A program made the position numbers and the translations under genes. 64,000 bases of DNA from a virus: positions 1-64,000 of the IMG/VR virus record IMGVR_UViG_3300042434_002493; one strand, 5' to 3'. Under the pieces are notes generated by a model that had not been told where the DNA came from, made no database searches, and saw only the letters and a list, made by a program, of their open reading frames with translations. Within the stretch, counting starts at the first letter, position 1. Each line of letters begins with the position of its first letter. Positions 1 to 8,216 of the stretch are shown piece after piece.

Positions 1-621
1 ATGATTCCCGGCGAACGAGACCCCATCGAGCACGAGTTGAAGGTGTGGCCGGAGTTCTTCGACGCCCTGGAGAGCGGTCGCAAGACCTTCGAGCTGCGCG
101 AGTTCGACCGCGACTTCCGCGAAGGCGACACGCTCCGATTGCGCGAGTACGACCCGAAGAACGACGACACGCAGCCGCCCGGCGGCATCTGCATCGGGCG
201 CATCCGAGATGGGTACAGCGGTCGAGAGGTGCGCCGCCTGGTGACATACGTCTTCGGCGGCGCCAAGCCCACCCGTCGCTCCTTCGAGACGAAGGTTGCG
301 CCAGGCTGGTGCATACTGGGTCTCGCCGTCATCGACCCGCCCGTCGCGCCCGCGGCCGGGAACCCTGGCGAGTGGTACACCTACGACCCGGAAGACGGAT
401 ACGAGCGGTTCAAGACGGAGGCGGAGGCGGAGGCCCACGCGGAGGCCGTACTCTCCGGCTACCGCGATGAATCGTCCGAAGGGTGGCATGATGCCGTCGG
501 GGATATTGAGTACGGCCGGCTCATCCCGGTGAAGTACGCGATGCAGGTAGACCGACACGACACCCCCGAAGGCGACTTCGACTTCGTGTGCAACTACGTT
601 CTCGCGCCGGTTTTGCCGTGA
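1..621 (+). CDS. DUF3850 (PUA/ASCH-like) domain protein
   Basis: The 206-aa product begins with a near-canonical DUF3850 signature at residues 11-60: HELKVWPEFFDAL, then SGRKTFELREFDRDFREGD and LRLREYDP. DUF3850 proteins are small PUA/ASCH-fold proteins common in phages. RNA or modified-nucleotide binding is suspected for the fold, but no function is established. The domain is complete, so although the window starts exactly at this ATG the gene is probably whole. The C-terminal half (residues about 115-206) is acidic and unrecognised; it contains a segment rich in Glu and Ala. The gene lies 34 bases upstream of a second small rightward gene that has its own AAGGAG ribosome site. The family call is fairly sure and the role is unknown. 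Confidence 0.75.
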   Translation: MIPGERDPIEHELKVWPEFFDALESGRKTFELREFDRDFREGDTLRLREYDPKNDDTQPPGGICIGRIRDGYSGREVRRLVTYVFGGAKPTRRSFETKVAPGWCILGLAVIDPPVAPAAGNPGEWYTYDPEDGYERFKTEAEAEAHAEAVLSGYRDESSEGWHDAVGDIEYGRLIPVKYAMQVDRHDTPEGDFDFVCNYVLAPVLP

Positions 622-655
622 TCGGCTTTCACAACGCCAAGAAGGAGCCGCCGAC

Positions 656-934
656 ATGCGACGCCTGAGCCCGCAGCAGGTTGAAATGTTGAACCGCGTC
701 GCGCAGAAGCAGGCACCGATCCCCGACGGATGGACCGGCGCCAAGCGCACCGGCGCCGAGCGGACACGGTTCGCGCTTCAGCGCATGGATCTGCTCGAAA
801 TTCGCTTCGAGCTTGGCAGACTCGCCACAACCTACCGTTGGCTCGTGACCGACAAGGGCCGCAAGGCCCTCGCGCAGTTCAACGCCCGCGACCCCGGGGC
901 GGTTCCGCCGTCGGTGCAGCCGGCGGAGGCATGA
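656..934 (+). CDS. Small winged-helix-like protein
   Basis: This 92-aa protein is preceded by a good ribosome site (AAGGAG, about 11 bases before the ATG). Residues 5-15 (SPQQVEMLNRV) and 60-72 (TYRWLVTDKGRKALAQF) have the spacing of a winged helix-turn-helix, in which a final 'T-x-x-G-R-x-A-L' helix is typical of MarR/ArsR-like or YjhX-like small regulators. No ligand site or metal-binding residues are seen. It follows the DUF3850 gene and may share its transcript. Its last 56 bases overlap, tail to tail, the 3' end of the leftward coiled-coil membrane protein gene. It may be a DNA-binding regulator, but this rests only on fold-like pattern. Confidence 0.6.
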   Translation: MRRLSPQQVEMLNRVAQKQAPIPDGWTGAKRTGAERTRFALQRMDLLEIRFELGRLATTYRWLVTDKGRKALAQFNARDPGAVPPSVQPAEA

Positions 935-1481
935 CGTAGACCGGAGGCTGAATCTGGGCCGGGGCGGGACCGTCCGAGGTGACGACGCGAAAGGGCAGCA
1001 TCGCCCAGACGACCGTGGCGACTGCGATCACGACCGCCAACCCGCCGCCCCACCGGGTCACGGTCGTTTTGAGCGCGTCCAACTCGGTCGAGAACTTGCT
1101 GACCTCGGTCGCCACCTTGCCGTCGGTGTCGCGGAGCTGGCGAACCGACTCTTGCAGCCCGCGCAACTCCGCGATCTGCCCCTCGCCGCGGTCCATGCGC
1201 GTCTGGAGTTCTTGGACGTTGCGCGCAAGTCCCCCGACGACCTCGACCGTGACTGCGAGCTGGCGCGCCGTCTCCTGCACCATTTGGCGCACCGCGGGCC
1301 ACTCTTCCTTCCAAAAGTGGGAGTGCCGCGCGCCCGCCTCGCCGTCTTTCGCCTTCAGCGCCGCGACATCCACCTGGATCGCCGACAGTCGCTCATTTTG
1401 CGCGTCTAGTTTTCCTTCCAGTCGCGCAAGCACGCTCTTGCCCCCACTCACAGCGTCTAGCAGCAGGTTTATCACGGACAT
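879..1481 (-). CDS. Coiled-coil protein with C-terminal membrane segment (lysis cassette)
   Basis: I start the gene at the ATG ending at 1481 (MSVINLLLDAV), giving 200 aa. A longer reading from 1637 adds 52 Arg/Gly-rich residues that look like antisense of the neighbouring gene. Residues about 18-145 are heptad-like and rich in Leu, Val, Glu and Gln. One membrane segment (GGGLAVVIAVATVVWAML, about residues 147-165) is followed by a Pro-rich tail. Coiled coil plus a single transmembrane helix resembles XhlA-like or spanin-like accessory lysis proteins, but no family is certain. The start overlaps the upstream gene by 10 bases and it is the last gene of the leftward cassette. Its 3' end overlaps the convergent gene ending at 934 by 56 bases. 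Confidence 0.65.
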   Translation of the reverse strand: MSVINLLLDAVSGGKSVLARLEGKLDAQNERLSAIQVDVAALKAKDGEAGARHSHFWKEEWPAVRQMVQETARQLAVTVEVVGGLARNVQELQTRMDRGEGQIAELRGLQESVRQLRDTDGKVATEVSKFSTELDALKTTVTRWGGGLAVVIAVATVVWAMLPFRVVTSDGPAPAQIQPPVYVMPPPAAPTAEPPRGRGR

Positions 1482-1810
1482 CCCCCGATGCCTACAACGA
1501 GCGCCAGGGCCGCAGCAGCCCCGACGGAGAGCCACACGAGGCGACTGGGCGAGTCGTGCGCATCGAGCGCCGCCTGGACCTCGCGCGCGCCCGCCGCCGC
1601 GCGCTGAAGGGCGCTGGCCGCCGTAAGCCGCTCGCACAGGAGCAGGTCACGCATGCCGTCGATGGTGGTCGGTTCCGGGGCCGCCAGGACGGCCGCGCAG
1701 CCCGGAGGCACGACGATCTCCGCCTGAGTCTGGGCCGGCGCTTGAGCCTGGGCTGGCACGGAGAGCGCCTCGCAGGCGACCACCACACACGCAACAACAA
1801 AGCGTTTCAT
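1472..1810 (-). CDS. Small secreted/membrane protein of lysis cassette
   Basis: The 112-aa product starts at the ATG ending at 1810, which makes a 4-base overlap with the stop of the upstream gene. The N-terminus (MKRFVVACVVVACEALSVPAQAQA) is a signal-peptide-like segment ending in AQA. It also contains VVAC at residues 10-13, which could serve as a short lipobox. The middle carries a short helical region, and the C-terminus (LVWLSVGAAAALALVVGIGGC) is a membrane helix. Its place downstream of an endolysin and a holin-like gene suggests a lysis accessory role such as a spanin subunit. The C-terminal membrane helix is not typical of outer-membrane spanins, so the role stays open. Confidence 0.6.
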   Translation of the reverse strand: MKRFVVACVVVACEALSVPAQAQAPAQTQAEIVVPPGCAAVLAAPEPTTIDGMRDLLLCERLTAASALQRAAAGAREVQAALDAHDSPSRLVWLSVGAAAALALVVGIGGCP

Positions 1811-2064
1811 CGTGACCCCGCCGGCTCTTTGCCCGACCCCACGCAACGGGCGCAGATCGCCCCGTCGATGTACCCCGCTCCACGACAGGGGATGCACGGA
1901 GAGCGCATGCGTCGCAGGATGAGCGCGGAAACGGCAGTCGCGTCCGCCTCGACCCGGCCGGCCGCCTCCTTCGCCCTGCGCTGGGCGTCATCGTCCGCTG
2001 CATCGTCCGCGGACGCCTTCCGCGCGAGGCCGAGCAGTTCGCCGAGGGCTTGCAGGAACTTCAA
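1807..2064 (-). CDS. Small zinc-finger protein (DnaJ-like CxxCxGxG pair)
   Basis: This 85-aa protein has an N-terminal amphipathic segment (MKFLQALGELLGLARKA), an Ala/Asp/Glu-rich helix, and a C-terminal zinc-binding pair: CIPCRGAGY and then CARCVGSG, about residues 57-78. The CxxCxGxG spacing is that of the DnaJ zinc-finger repeats, here present once as a pair able to hold one zinc. It overlaps both neighbours by 4 bases within the leftward lysis operon. The role in lysis is unknown. It may be a small structural or chaperone-like protein. Confidence 0.6.
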   Translation of the reverse strand: MKFLQALGELLGLARKASADDAADDDAQRRAKEAAGRVEADATAVSALILRRMRSPCIPCRGAGYIDGAICARCVGSGKEPAGSR

Positions 2065-2429
2065 TGGCCACCATCCAGACTCGACAGTTCGCGCCGCAGC
2101 GCGCCCAAGTCGATGCCAGCCGCGAGGGCCGCATGCACCGCAGGTGTGTGCTTGGGGGCCGTGACTTCGGCCGGCGGAGGCGCGGGCGCGGGTCGCGCGC
2201 CGTTGGGCCGCACCGGCAAGGGAGGAAGGGCAATCCGCGCCGCGCGCGCCGAGGCGAAATGCTCACCCACGTTCCCGCTGACGTAGGCCGCGAAGACGCC
2301 GCCGAGGAACGTGGCGATGGTCGCATCGAACTGACCCTGAAGTTGCAAGATGGTCGCGCAGACCGTCGTCGAGGCGAACGCGAGTAGCTTCTTCATCCCC
2401 GCGAGGCGAGGCACCGCCGGCCCACTCAC
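2061..2429 (-). CDS. Putative holin-like membrane protein
   Basis: The 122-aa reading starts with GTG at 2429, overlapping the stop of the endolysin gene as GTGA and preceded by CGGAG. An internal ATG at 2396 (MKKLLAFASTTVCATIL) is an alternative start. The protein has a hydrophobic N-terminal segment and a second hydrophobic stretch (ATIATFLGGVFAAYVSGNV), followed by a charged residue cluster and a Pro/Ala-rich tail. Small membrane proteins with one or two helices lying directly after an endolysin gene are usually holins or antiholins. The holin call is from context and topology, not from a recognised family. Confidence 0.5.
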   Translation of the reverse strand: MSGPAVPRLAGMKKLLAFASTTVCATILQLQGQFDATIATFLGGVFAAYVSGNVGEHFASARAARIALPPLPVRPNGARPAPAPPPAEVTAPKHTPAVHAALAAGIDLGALRRELSSLDGGH

Positions 2430-3199
2430 GACACCAACTCCGCGAGGACCTCAGCGTGTGGCCACACCCGCGCGTCGGGGTCCCAGTGGCGCCCGATGAT
2501 TTTCGTGTTCCGTTTCACCGTACCGCGCTCGACCGGAGAGGCCAGGGTGTGCGTAGTGACGTGCCGAGCGTCCAGCGGGAAGCCGTGGGCCTGGGAGAGC
2601 AGGCGCACGAGCCGGACGAACGCCGACCGCTGCGCCGGGGTGTACTCGCCGGTGTTCGGGTCGGGCAGCAGATCGATGCCGATGCAGTCGTTGGGCGCGT
2701 CGCGCCAGGGATAGACTTCGAGAGGCGTCACCGCGCCAGGCCAAGCAGCGTCCCAGAAGTCGTAGACCTGGTGCCCCGGCCGGCCGTGTTTCTGCCACCC
2801 CGAGCCATCCGAAGGGCTCGCCCAGTCACGCCAGGCGCCGGAGGCGTAGACGTTGGGCACCGGGGAATCGCCGCCGAGCTTCCCCGCGTGATTCGTGCGC
2901 TTCGCGTCGGACTCCAAGATGAAGACCGCCCCCGTCTGCCCGAGCAAGTAGCCGGGCTGGAACTGAGCCGCGTCGAAGCGCCGAGCCGCCGCGCGATCAA
3001 ACTCAGCGAGCGCGGGTTTCTTCCCACCGTTCGCCGCCTGCGCGGTCATCCACGCGCGTTGCGCGAAGGGTGTGCCCGGCGTGTGGACGATCACGCCCTT
3101 GGGGGCCGATGCACGGGGCCGGTTCGGAGTGCCGGACACCGCCAGGTCGAACGTGGGCAGCCCGGCCGCGACGAGGTCGTTCAGGGTGAGCGCATTCAT
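2426..3199 (-). CDS. N-acetylmuramoyl-L-alanine amidase endolysin
   Basis: The 257-aa protein resembles amidase_2/PGRP-type endolysins, which cut the amide bond between MurNAc and the stem peptide of peptidoglycan. Visible family features are a first strand with the zinc His (GVIVHTPG, H39), a central RTNHAG segment, and a conserved helix region (TPAQRSAFVRLVRLL) followed by HGFPLDARHVTTHTLASP. A final GRHWDPD supplies the third-ligand/catalytic region. No signal peptide or separate cell-wall-binding domain is seen. A strong ribosome site (GGAGG, 7 bases before the ATG) precedes it. It is the first gene of the leftward cassette and lies back to back with the terminase operon, so a short divergent promoter region (3200-3268) separates them. 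Confidence 0.8.
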   Translation of the reverse strand: MNALTLNDLVAAGLPTFDLAVSGTPNRPRASAPKGVIVHTPGTPFAQRAWMTAQAANGGKKPALAEFDRAAARRFDAAQFQPGYLLGQTGAVFILESDAKRTNHAGKLGGDSPVPNVYASGAWRDWASPSDGSGWQKHGRPGHQVYDFWDAAWPGAVTPLEVYPWRDAPNDCIGIDLLPDPNTGEYTPAQRSAFVRLVRLLSQAHGFPLDARHVTTHTLASPVERGTVKRNTKIIGRHWDPDARVWPHAEVLAELVS

Positions 3200-3227
3200 C
3201 GTGCAGCCTCCGGCAGTTGAGGGTGAA

Positions 3228-3236
3228 TGCTACTAT
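3228..3236 (+). promoter_or_regulatory. Candidate extended -10 promoter for packaging/structural operon
   Basis: The sequence TGCTACTAT matches the extended -10 form TGnTAnnnT. It sits in the 69-base divergent gap between the endolysin and the small terminase gene. Transcription would begin near 3243, about 26 bases before the GTG start at 3269. No matching -35 box is seen at the usual distance, which fits an extended -10 promoter. A promoter is needed here by gene layout, but this exact site is only a motif match. Confidence 0.4.
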
Positions 3237-3268
3237 CCGAGGCGCCTGACACCAACCGGAGAACGAAC

Positions 3269-3913
3269 GTGGCAAAGAAAGAACGCCCACGAGAGAAATG
3301 TACAGCGCATAAGAAAGACGGCTCGCCATGCGGACGGTGGGCGCGCGAGGGCTACCCAGTCTGCCCGATGCACGGCGCCGGGACCGCGAAGCGTGTGCGG
3401 GAGGGCAAGCGCAAAGACCCAGGAAGCGCCGCCCTCAAGAGCGGGCTCTACGCGAAGAAGGCGCACACGCAACTCCGGGAGACCATCAGCGACTACCTCA
3501 AGAGGAAGGCTGACCTCTGGAACCTGAACGCCGTGGCCGCTCGACTTTGGGCGGCGCTCGAACGCTCCGACCAAATCGAGTACGCCATCGACGTCAAGGA
3601 ACTGGAGTCGGCGACTGGTGAGGATCGCGTAGGGCTCGCCGTGGACATGATTCGCCGGCTCCAGTCGTCCGTGACCATCCTCGACAAGCTGGGCAACCTC
3701 ATCTTGAACCGGGAGAAGTTGCTCGTAGCCGGCTCCGACACCCTGACCCGCGGCCAGGTGGTTGCGATGTTCCTTCAGATCCTCAACATCGTGCGCGAGG
3801 TCGCGAGCGACTCGAAGATCGCCCGCGAGGACATCGCGGTGCGGGTGGCCGAGCGCCTTGAAGCCCTCGCGATTCAGCTCGACGGACAGCAGGGCCCGAA
3901 GGCGCGCGCATGA
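3269..3913 (+). CDS. Putative terminase small subunit (zinc-finger type)
   Basis: I choose the GTG at 3269 (VAKKERPREKC) because CCGGAG lies 8 bases upstream; a reading from 3227 adds 14 residues without a ribosome site. The 214-aa protein has an N-terminal zinc knuckle (CTAHKKDGSPCGRW then YPVCPMHG) of the C-x(n)-C-x(n)-C-x2-H kind that is frequent in phage small terminases and DNA-packaging proteins. A KSGLYAKKA segment and a long helical region with Leu heptads follow. The gene overlaps the large terminase gene by 4 bases (ATGA). Position and finger together support the small subunit, which would recognise the packaging site and assemble as a ring. Confidence 0.65.
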   Translation: MAKKERPREKCTAHKKDGSPCGRWAREGYPVCPMHGAGTAKRVREGKRKDPGSAALKSGLYAKKAHTQLRETISDYLKRKADLWNLNAVAARLWAALERSDQIEYAIDVKELESATGEDRVGLAVDMIRRLQSSVTILDKLGNLILNREKLLVAGSDTLTRGQVVAMFLQILNIVREVASDSKIAREDIAVRVAERLEALAIQLDGQQGPKARA

Positions 3914-5805
3914 GCGTTGCCGTCGAGCACGGCCTCGCCGCCGCGCTGCGCGAGGCGTCAACGCTGTACCGTGGGCAGGACGATCTGCACCGACTCCGGC
4001 ACCGCTTGTCGCAGACGTGCAACCCGTTGGAGTGGGTCGAGCAACTGATCCCGACCGAGATCCCGACCGACGTGGGCCGCCCGCTGACCTTTCGTGGTCG
4101 CGAGTTCTGGCGCCCCATCTACCGCGACGGAATGGGGCGTCGCCTGGTGGTCATGTCTGCCGCGCAGGTCGGCAAGAGCATCATGGACTTCTACTTGATC
4201 ACCGCGCTGGCCCACCTCGACTACTACGCCGGGCGCGGGGTCTGGATCGGCATGTACCTGCCGACGCAGGAGATGGTCCGGGTGTTCTCGCAGGCCCGGT
4301 TCAAGTCCATTTTGACCGCGGTGGGCGAGCGCACAGGGCTTGCATGCGGAGACGCCAGGCCGGCCGATCTTGGGGAGACCAAGAACGCCGTCGCCAAGAC
4401 GCAGGACTCGTACAACCTGAAGCGAATCGGGCCCTCGTGGGTTCTACTCGGGTGGATGCAAGGGCAGGGCGTCGATGCGTTCCCCCTCGACCGGCTCCTC
4501 CTCGACGAGGTCCGCCTCATGGACCCGGCCCGAGTGGACCGCGTGGAAAAGCGCATCATGGCGAGCGCCCTGGGGACCATCGCCTACACATCGACCGCCG
4601 GCATGCCCGGCGACGCCCTCGACGTGCGCTGGGAGCAGAGCACACAGTACCGATTCCATCACGCGTGCCGGTGCCGGGACGGCATCGTGCTCCCGGACGC
4701 CTGGCCGAATTGCCTGGGAGAGGTCAAGAGCCCGTCCGAAGGCGAGGACCGCTACTACCTCTACTGCCCGCGCTGCGACCACCGCATCGTGGACCGCAGC
4801 GCGGGCCGGTGGGTCGCGCACAACGAGAGCGGGCGCTTCCCGGGATACAACCCGACGCAGCTCATGACGCAGCAGCCCATCGACAGCATCGCCGACGCCT
4901 TCTTTCGGCCGGACAGCGACCGCGGCGAGTTCACCAGATCGGTGCTCGGTCAGATGTGGATGGACGCCGACAGCGTGCCGATCACACAGGACATCCTCGA
5001 CGCATGCGCCAACGAGGATCTGCTCTGGGCCGAGCCCGGCGACGTGCAGAACACCTGCATGGGCATCGACCAGATGGGCCAGAACAACTACTACGTCATC
5101 TCCTCACGCACCGCGGCGGGGAAGCGCCGCGTCGTTCACCTCGAAGTGGTCTGGGCAGAGGACCCGTGGGTTCGGGGCGCGCAGCTCATGCGCGAGTACG
5201 ACGTGAGCATCTGTTGCGTCGAGCCCAACCCCAACTACAACGACGCGCTCGCCTTCGCGAACGCCCACAAGGGGCGTGTGTTCCTCGTGACCTACGCCAA
5301 CAACAACACCGACCCCCGCGTGATCAAGTGGGGTGACCGCTCCGACGGCCAGGAGGCCGAGAAGGACAAGAAGACCGCGAGCGCCTTCAAGGTGAAGCAC
5401 AGCGTCAACATCCACCGGAGCAGGGCCATCGACCTGATGGCGCAGGCGTGGACCGACCGGCAGGTCGAGACGCCGAACAAGAAGACCTTGCTCCAGAAGG
5501 TGCTCGACCCGTACGGCCGAGAGTTCGTCGCGTCAGTCTGCGACGACCTCTACCACGATCACCTGCAACGCATGGCGAAGCGCAAGGTGAGCGAGGAGAA
5601 GCGCGCCGACGGGGTCGAGATCGCCGAGCAGACCGGCGTGGTCAAGGTCCACTGGTCCAAGCTCGCCCGAGCGCCGGGACGGCCACGCCCGTTGACCCTG
5701 AAGGGCGATGCGTCCGATCCTCACTTCTTCTTCGCCGACCTGCTCTGCCACATCGCCTGGACTCGACTGCCCCAGGGCCGCAAGGTGCGCGCCGCGTACT
5801 TCTGA
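3910..5805 (+). CDS. Terminase large subunit (GpA-like)
   Basis: This 631-aa protein is the packaging motor ATPase and nuclease. The Walker A-like loop is SAAQVGKS (residues 83-90), the Walker B region is LLLDEV with D199 and E200, and STAG near residue 233 fits the coupling motif. A zinc-binding insertion is visible as CRC (C253, C255) with CPRC (C286, C289), as in GpA-type terminases. The nuclease domain starts at MGIDQMG (D387), followed by strands with EPNPNYN near residues 437-443. The C-terminus contains DPHFFFADLLCH, a usual end motif of the nuclease fold. The length is normal for the family. The start overlaps the small subunit gene by 4 bases. The call is firm at family level. Confidence 0.85.
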   Translation: MSVAVEHGLAAALREASTLYRGQDDLHRLRHRLSQTCNPLEWVEQLIPTEIPTDVGRPLTFRGREFWRPIYRDGMGRRLVVMSAAQVGKSIMDFYLITALAHLDYYAGRGVWIGMYLPTQEMVRVFSQARFKSILTAVGERTGLACGDARPADLGETKNAVAKTQDSYNLKRIGPSWVLLGWMQGQGVDAFPLDRLLLDEVRLMDPARVDRVEKRIMASALGTIAYTSTAGMPGDALDVRWEQSTQYRFHHACRCRDGIVLPDAWPNCLGEVKSPSEGEDRYYLYCPRCDHRIVDRSAGRWVAHNESGRFPGYNPTQLMTQQPIDSIADAFFRPDSDRGEFTRSVLGQMWMDADSVPITQDILDACANEDLLWAEPGDVQNTCMGIDQMGQNNYYVISSRTAAGKRRVVHLEVVWAEDPWVRGAQLMREYDVSICCVEPNPNYNDALAFANAHKGRVFLVTYANNNTDPRVIKWGDRSDGQEAEKDKKTASAFKVKHSVNIHRSRAIDLMAQAWTDRQVETPNKKTLLQKVLDPYGREFVASVCDDLYHDHLQRMAKRKVSEEKRADGVEIAEQTGVVKVHWSKLARAPGRPRPLTLKGDASDPHFFFADLLCHIAWTRLPQGRKVRAAYF

Positions 5806-5810
5806 GCCCG

Positions 5811-5839
5811 TTGACCGCGCCGACCCCCCGCCGTACATT
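5811..5839 (+). promoter_or_regulatory. Sigma70-like promoter TTGACC-N17-TACATT
   Basis: TTGACC at 5811-5816 and TACATT at 5834-5839 are separated by exactly 17 bases, the optimal sigma70 spacing. The site lies in the 77-base gap after the large terminase gene. Transcription would start near 5846, leaving a leader of about 37 bases with AGGAG ahead of the ATG at 5883. It resembles the site at 26231-26259 in both sequence and spacing. Confidence 0.5.
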
Positions 5840-5882
5840 CCGACTGCACAGCGCCCCACAACAGTCTCAGGAGCCCGAGCAG

Positions 5883-6347
5883 ATGCGAACCACCGGCAAC
5901 ACCGCCTCCACCGACATCGACCGCCTGAACAACGTCGGGTCGAATCCCAGCTTCCCCTACGCCGACGGCGGCACGCTCGCCGACACCCTGCGGCGCGTGC
6001 TCGCCAACGCGAACGTCTCCGCCTACGGCACCCAGACGACCGCCGGTGCGGCCATCGTCCTGGGCCCGGCCGTGGACGCCGACGCGGGCGTCGTCGCCGA
6101 TACCGTCAACACGCGGCTCGCCGACTTCGAGGTCGTGGAAGAGGTGACCGTCCACGACGTCACTCTCAACGTGACGTTCGTGTGGACGGCCAGCATGGCC
6201 GCGGCCAAGGCGAAGAAAATCGCGGCCGACGGCACGACCACGTTCGTGGCCGCCGCGGGTGTCACGGTGTCCGGTCGGAACGTGACTCTGGGCACCGCCA
6301 TCGCCGCGAACAACAGCGTGCTCCACTACGTCATTCGGGGCCGCTGA
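5883..6347 (+). CDS. Small virion-like protein, unknown
   Basis: The 154-aa product starts at the ATG at 5883, behind AGGAG. An in-frame reading from 5448 would run far into the terminase gene and is rejected. The N-terminus is polar (TGNTASTDIDRLNNVG), a helix follows (GTLADTLRRVLANAN), and the C-terminal two thirds are Val/Thr/Ala-rich with alternating beta-like pattern (VTVHDVTLNVTFVW, VTVSGRNVTLGTAI). It lies between the large terminase and the portal gene, under its own promoter-like sequence. The beta-rich, Cys-free composition suits a capsid decoration or connector protein, but no family is recognised. Confidence 0.6.
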   Translation: MRTTGNTASTDIDRLNNVGSNPSFPYADGGTLADTLRRVLANANVSAYGTQTTAGAAIVLGPAVDADAGVVADTVNTRLADFEVVEEVTVHDVTLNVTFVWTASMAAAKAKKIAADGTTTFVAAAGVTVSGRNVTLGTAIAANNSVLHYVIRGR

Positions 6348-6364
6348 CCGAGTAGGGGTGGACA

Positions 6365-8215
6365 GTGTTGCTCGACGCGGCGGGTCAACCCATGAGCCGG
6401 AGTGCCCCCGCCGACGTCTCGGCGCAGGCCATCGACCCCCGGCTCGCACAGTTTCTCATGGCCGCGCTCGCACCGGCGTTCAAGGCCGTGGAGCAGCGCA
6501 TCCAGCGGCCCGCCAGGCCGAAGGTCATGGTTCTGCCGCGCACCACCGAGTACATGGCCGACAGCGAGCGGTCGCGTCGCGTGGTCCAGTACGGGCGCGG
6601 CAAACCCGCTGATCTCCTTTCGCACGAGCTGCTACGGACAATTTCGTCCAGCTCGTTGTTGAACGTGGCGATCCACAGCACGCGCCGCCAGCAGGTGCGC
6701 TCCGTCTGTCGCCGCCACGACGGTCGCCGCAACCGGCCAGGCTGGCAGATCGTTCACCGTCGGCACTTCGACCCACGCTTCGACTCGACCCAGGTGCCGA
6801 ACCTCGAAGCGCGCTGCGACGCCATCGCCCAGATCATCGACGCGCCGCACCCGCTCTACGACACGAATCTCGGCGCCGTGCTGGTGAAATGCACAGAGGA
6901 CCACCTCGCGCTCGACAGAGTGTGTGTGAACATGATCCGGGGCATCCTGGACGCGACCGGCACGCTGGGGCCAGTCCAATTCGCCCATGTGGACGGCTCG
7001 ACAGTCTGGCCGATGGAGTTGTACCTCGACCACTTTGTCCGCCTGAACAACCTGGTGCGGTCCAACGGCGAGGCCGATCTCGACGAGGGCATCCGCCAAT
7101 TCCGAGACGCGACCGGGCAGGATCTCCGAGACTGCCGATACCTCCAGGTGGACCCCGAGCGCAGCCTCGCCCCCCTGACCTACCTCACCGACGACGACCT
7201 CCTCATCGCCGTGGCCAATCCCAGTCCCCAGATGCGCCACTGGGGTTACGGGAAGTCGCCGGCCGAGGAGAGCTACATGGCGACGAGCCTGTACCTGCAC
7301 GGGATGGGGTACGTCGCCAGCTTCTTCCGCGACTCCATGAGCGACACGGTCGCGCTCCTGAACGGCACCGAATACGACGACGCCGACGTGCAGCTCATGA
7401 CCGAGATCCTGAAGACGCACCACAGCGGGGCCGGCAAGCAGTTCAACACGCCGCTGATCACCCTGGGGAACGTCGAAGACCTAAAGTTCGTCCCGACCAG
7501 GACCCAGAGCGCCCAGGACATGCAGTTCGCCGAGACGATCCACCACGCGACGATGCTGGGGTGCGCGCCCTATTCCATCGACCCGTCGGAGATCAACCTC
7601 GACCCCAAGGGGCCGGGAGGCGGCACCGCGCTGACCGAGCGCAACCGCGACGGCGAGCGACAGGAGAAGCTCGACCGGGGCCTACTGAATCTCCTCGCGT
7701 TCCTCGCCGACCACGTCCTGACGCCCATCGTGAAGCGTCACGACCCGGATCTCATGTTCGCCTGGTTGGGCATCGACGACCGCGACGAGGAGCAGGAGAT
7801 CACGCTTCTCTCGAAGGAGACCGATTACTGGTTGAGCCTCAACGAGGCGCGCCAGCAGCGCGGACTCCCGCTGTTCCAGGATGAGTGGGCCGCTTACCCG
7901 AAGTGGCGCGCCCAGGCCATCGCCCAGCAGGGCGACCAGCAGAAGATGATGGCGGCGCAACAGGCGCAACAGGCCCAGCCGGGCGACCAGCCAGGCCAGC
8001 CGCCCGGCCCAGGGGATGCGCAAGAAGGCCCGCCGGAGGGCCAGCCCGACCACCTCCAGTGGGATGATGGGATGAGCCAGGGCGGCCAGCAGCCGCCGCC
8101 CGGAGGCCAGGGGCAACCCGGCGGCCAGGAAGCCGGCAAGTCCCCGTCCAAGCAGGTGATCCGCGCAGGCGGGTTCCTGGTCTTCGAGACTGACGACCCG
8201 CCCGCGGGGAGTTGA
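6365..8215 (+). CDS. Portal protein
   Basis: The 616-aa protein fits the dodecameric portal through which DNA enters the capsid. The GTG at 6365 follows AGGGGTGG by a short spacing; the ATG at 6392 (MSRSAPADV) is an alternative. Features seen are an N-terminal helical part with the paired RQQVRS segment, a central region with PLYDTNLGAVLVKCTEDHL and VDGSTVWP, and ending WGYGKSPAEES. A long helical stem region follows (YVASFFRDSMSD, LLNLLAFLADHVLTPIV). The last 120 residues are Gln/Gly/Pro-rich low complexity, with repeats of QPGDQPGQPPG type. It is followed by the Mu-F-like gene, the usual partner of portals, after only one intervening base. Confidence 0.75.
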   Translation: MLLDAAGQPMSRSAPADVSAQAIDPRLAQFLMAALAPAFKAVEQRIQRPARPKVMVLPRTTEYMADSERSRRVVQYGRGKPADLLSHELLRTISSSSLLNVAIHSTRRQQVRSVCRRHDGRRNRPGWQIVHRRHFDPRFDSTQVPNLEARCDAIAQIIDAPHPLYDTNLGAVLVKCTEDHLALDRVCVNMIRGILDATGTLGPVQFAHVDGSTVWPMELYLDHFVRLNNLVRSNGEADLDEGIRQFRDATGQDLRDCRYLQVDPERSLAPLTYLTDDDLLIAVANPSPQMRHWGYGKSPAEESYMATSLYLHGMGYVASFFRDSMSDTVALLNGTEYDDADVQLMTEILKTHHSGAGKQFNTPLITLGNVEDLKFVPTRTQSAQDMQFAETIHHATMLGCAPYSIDPSEINLDPKGPGGGTALTERNRDGERQEKLDRGLLNLLAFLADHVLTPIVKRHDPDLMFAWLGIDDRDEEQEITLLSKETDYWLSLNEARQQRGLPLFQDEWAAYPKWRAQAIAQQGDQQKMMAAQQAQQAQPGDQPGQPPGPGDAQEGPPEGQPDHLQWDDGMSQGGQQPPPGGQGQPGGQEAGKSPSKQVIRAGGFLVFETDDPPAGS

Positions 8216-8216
8216 A

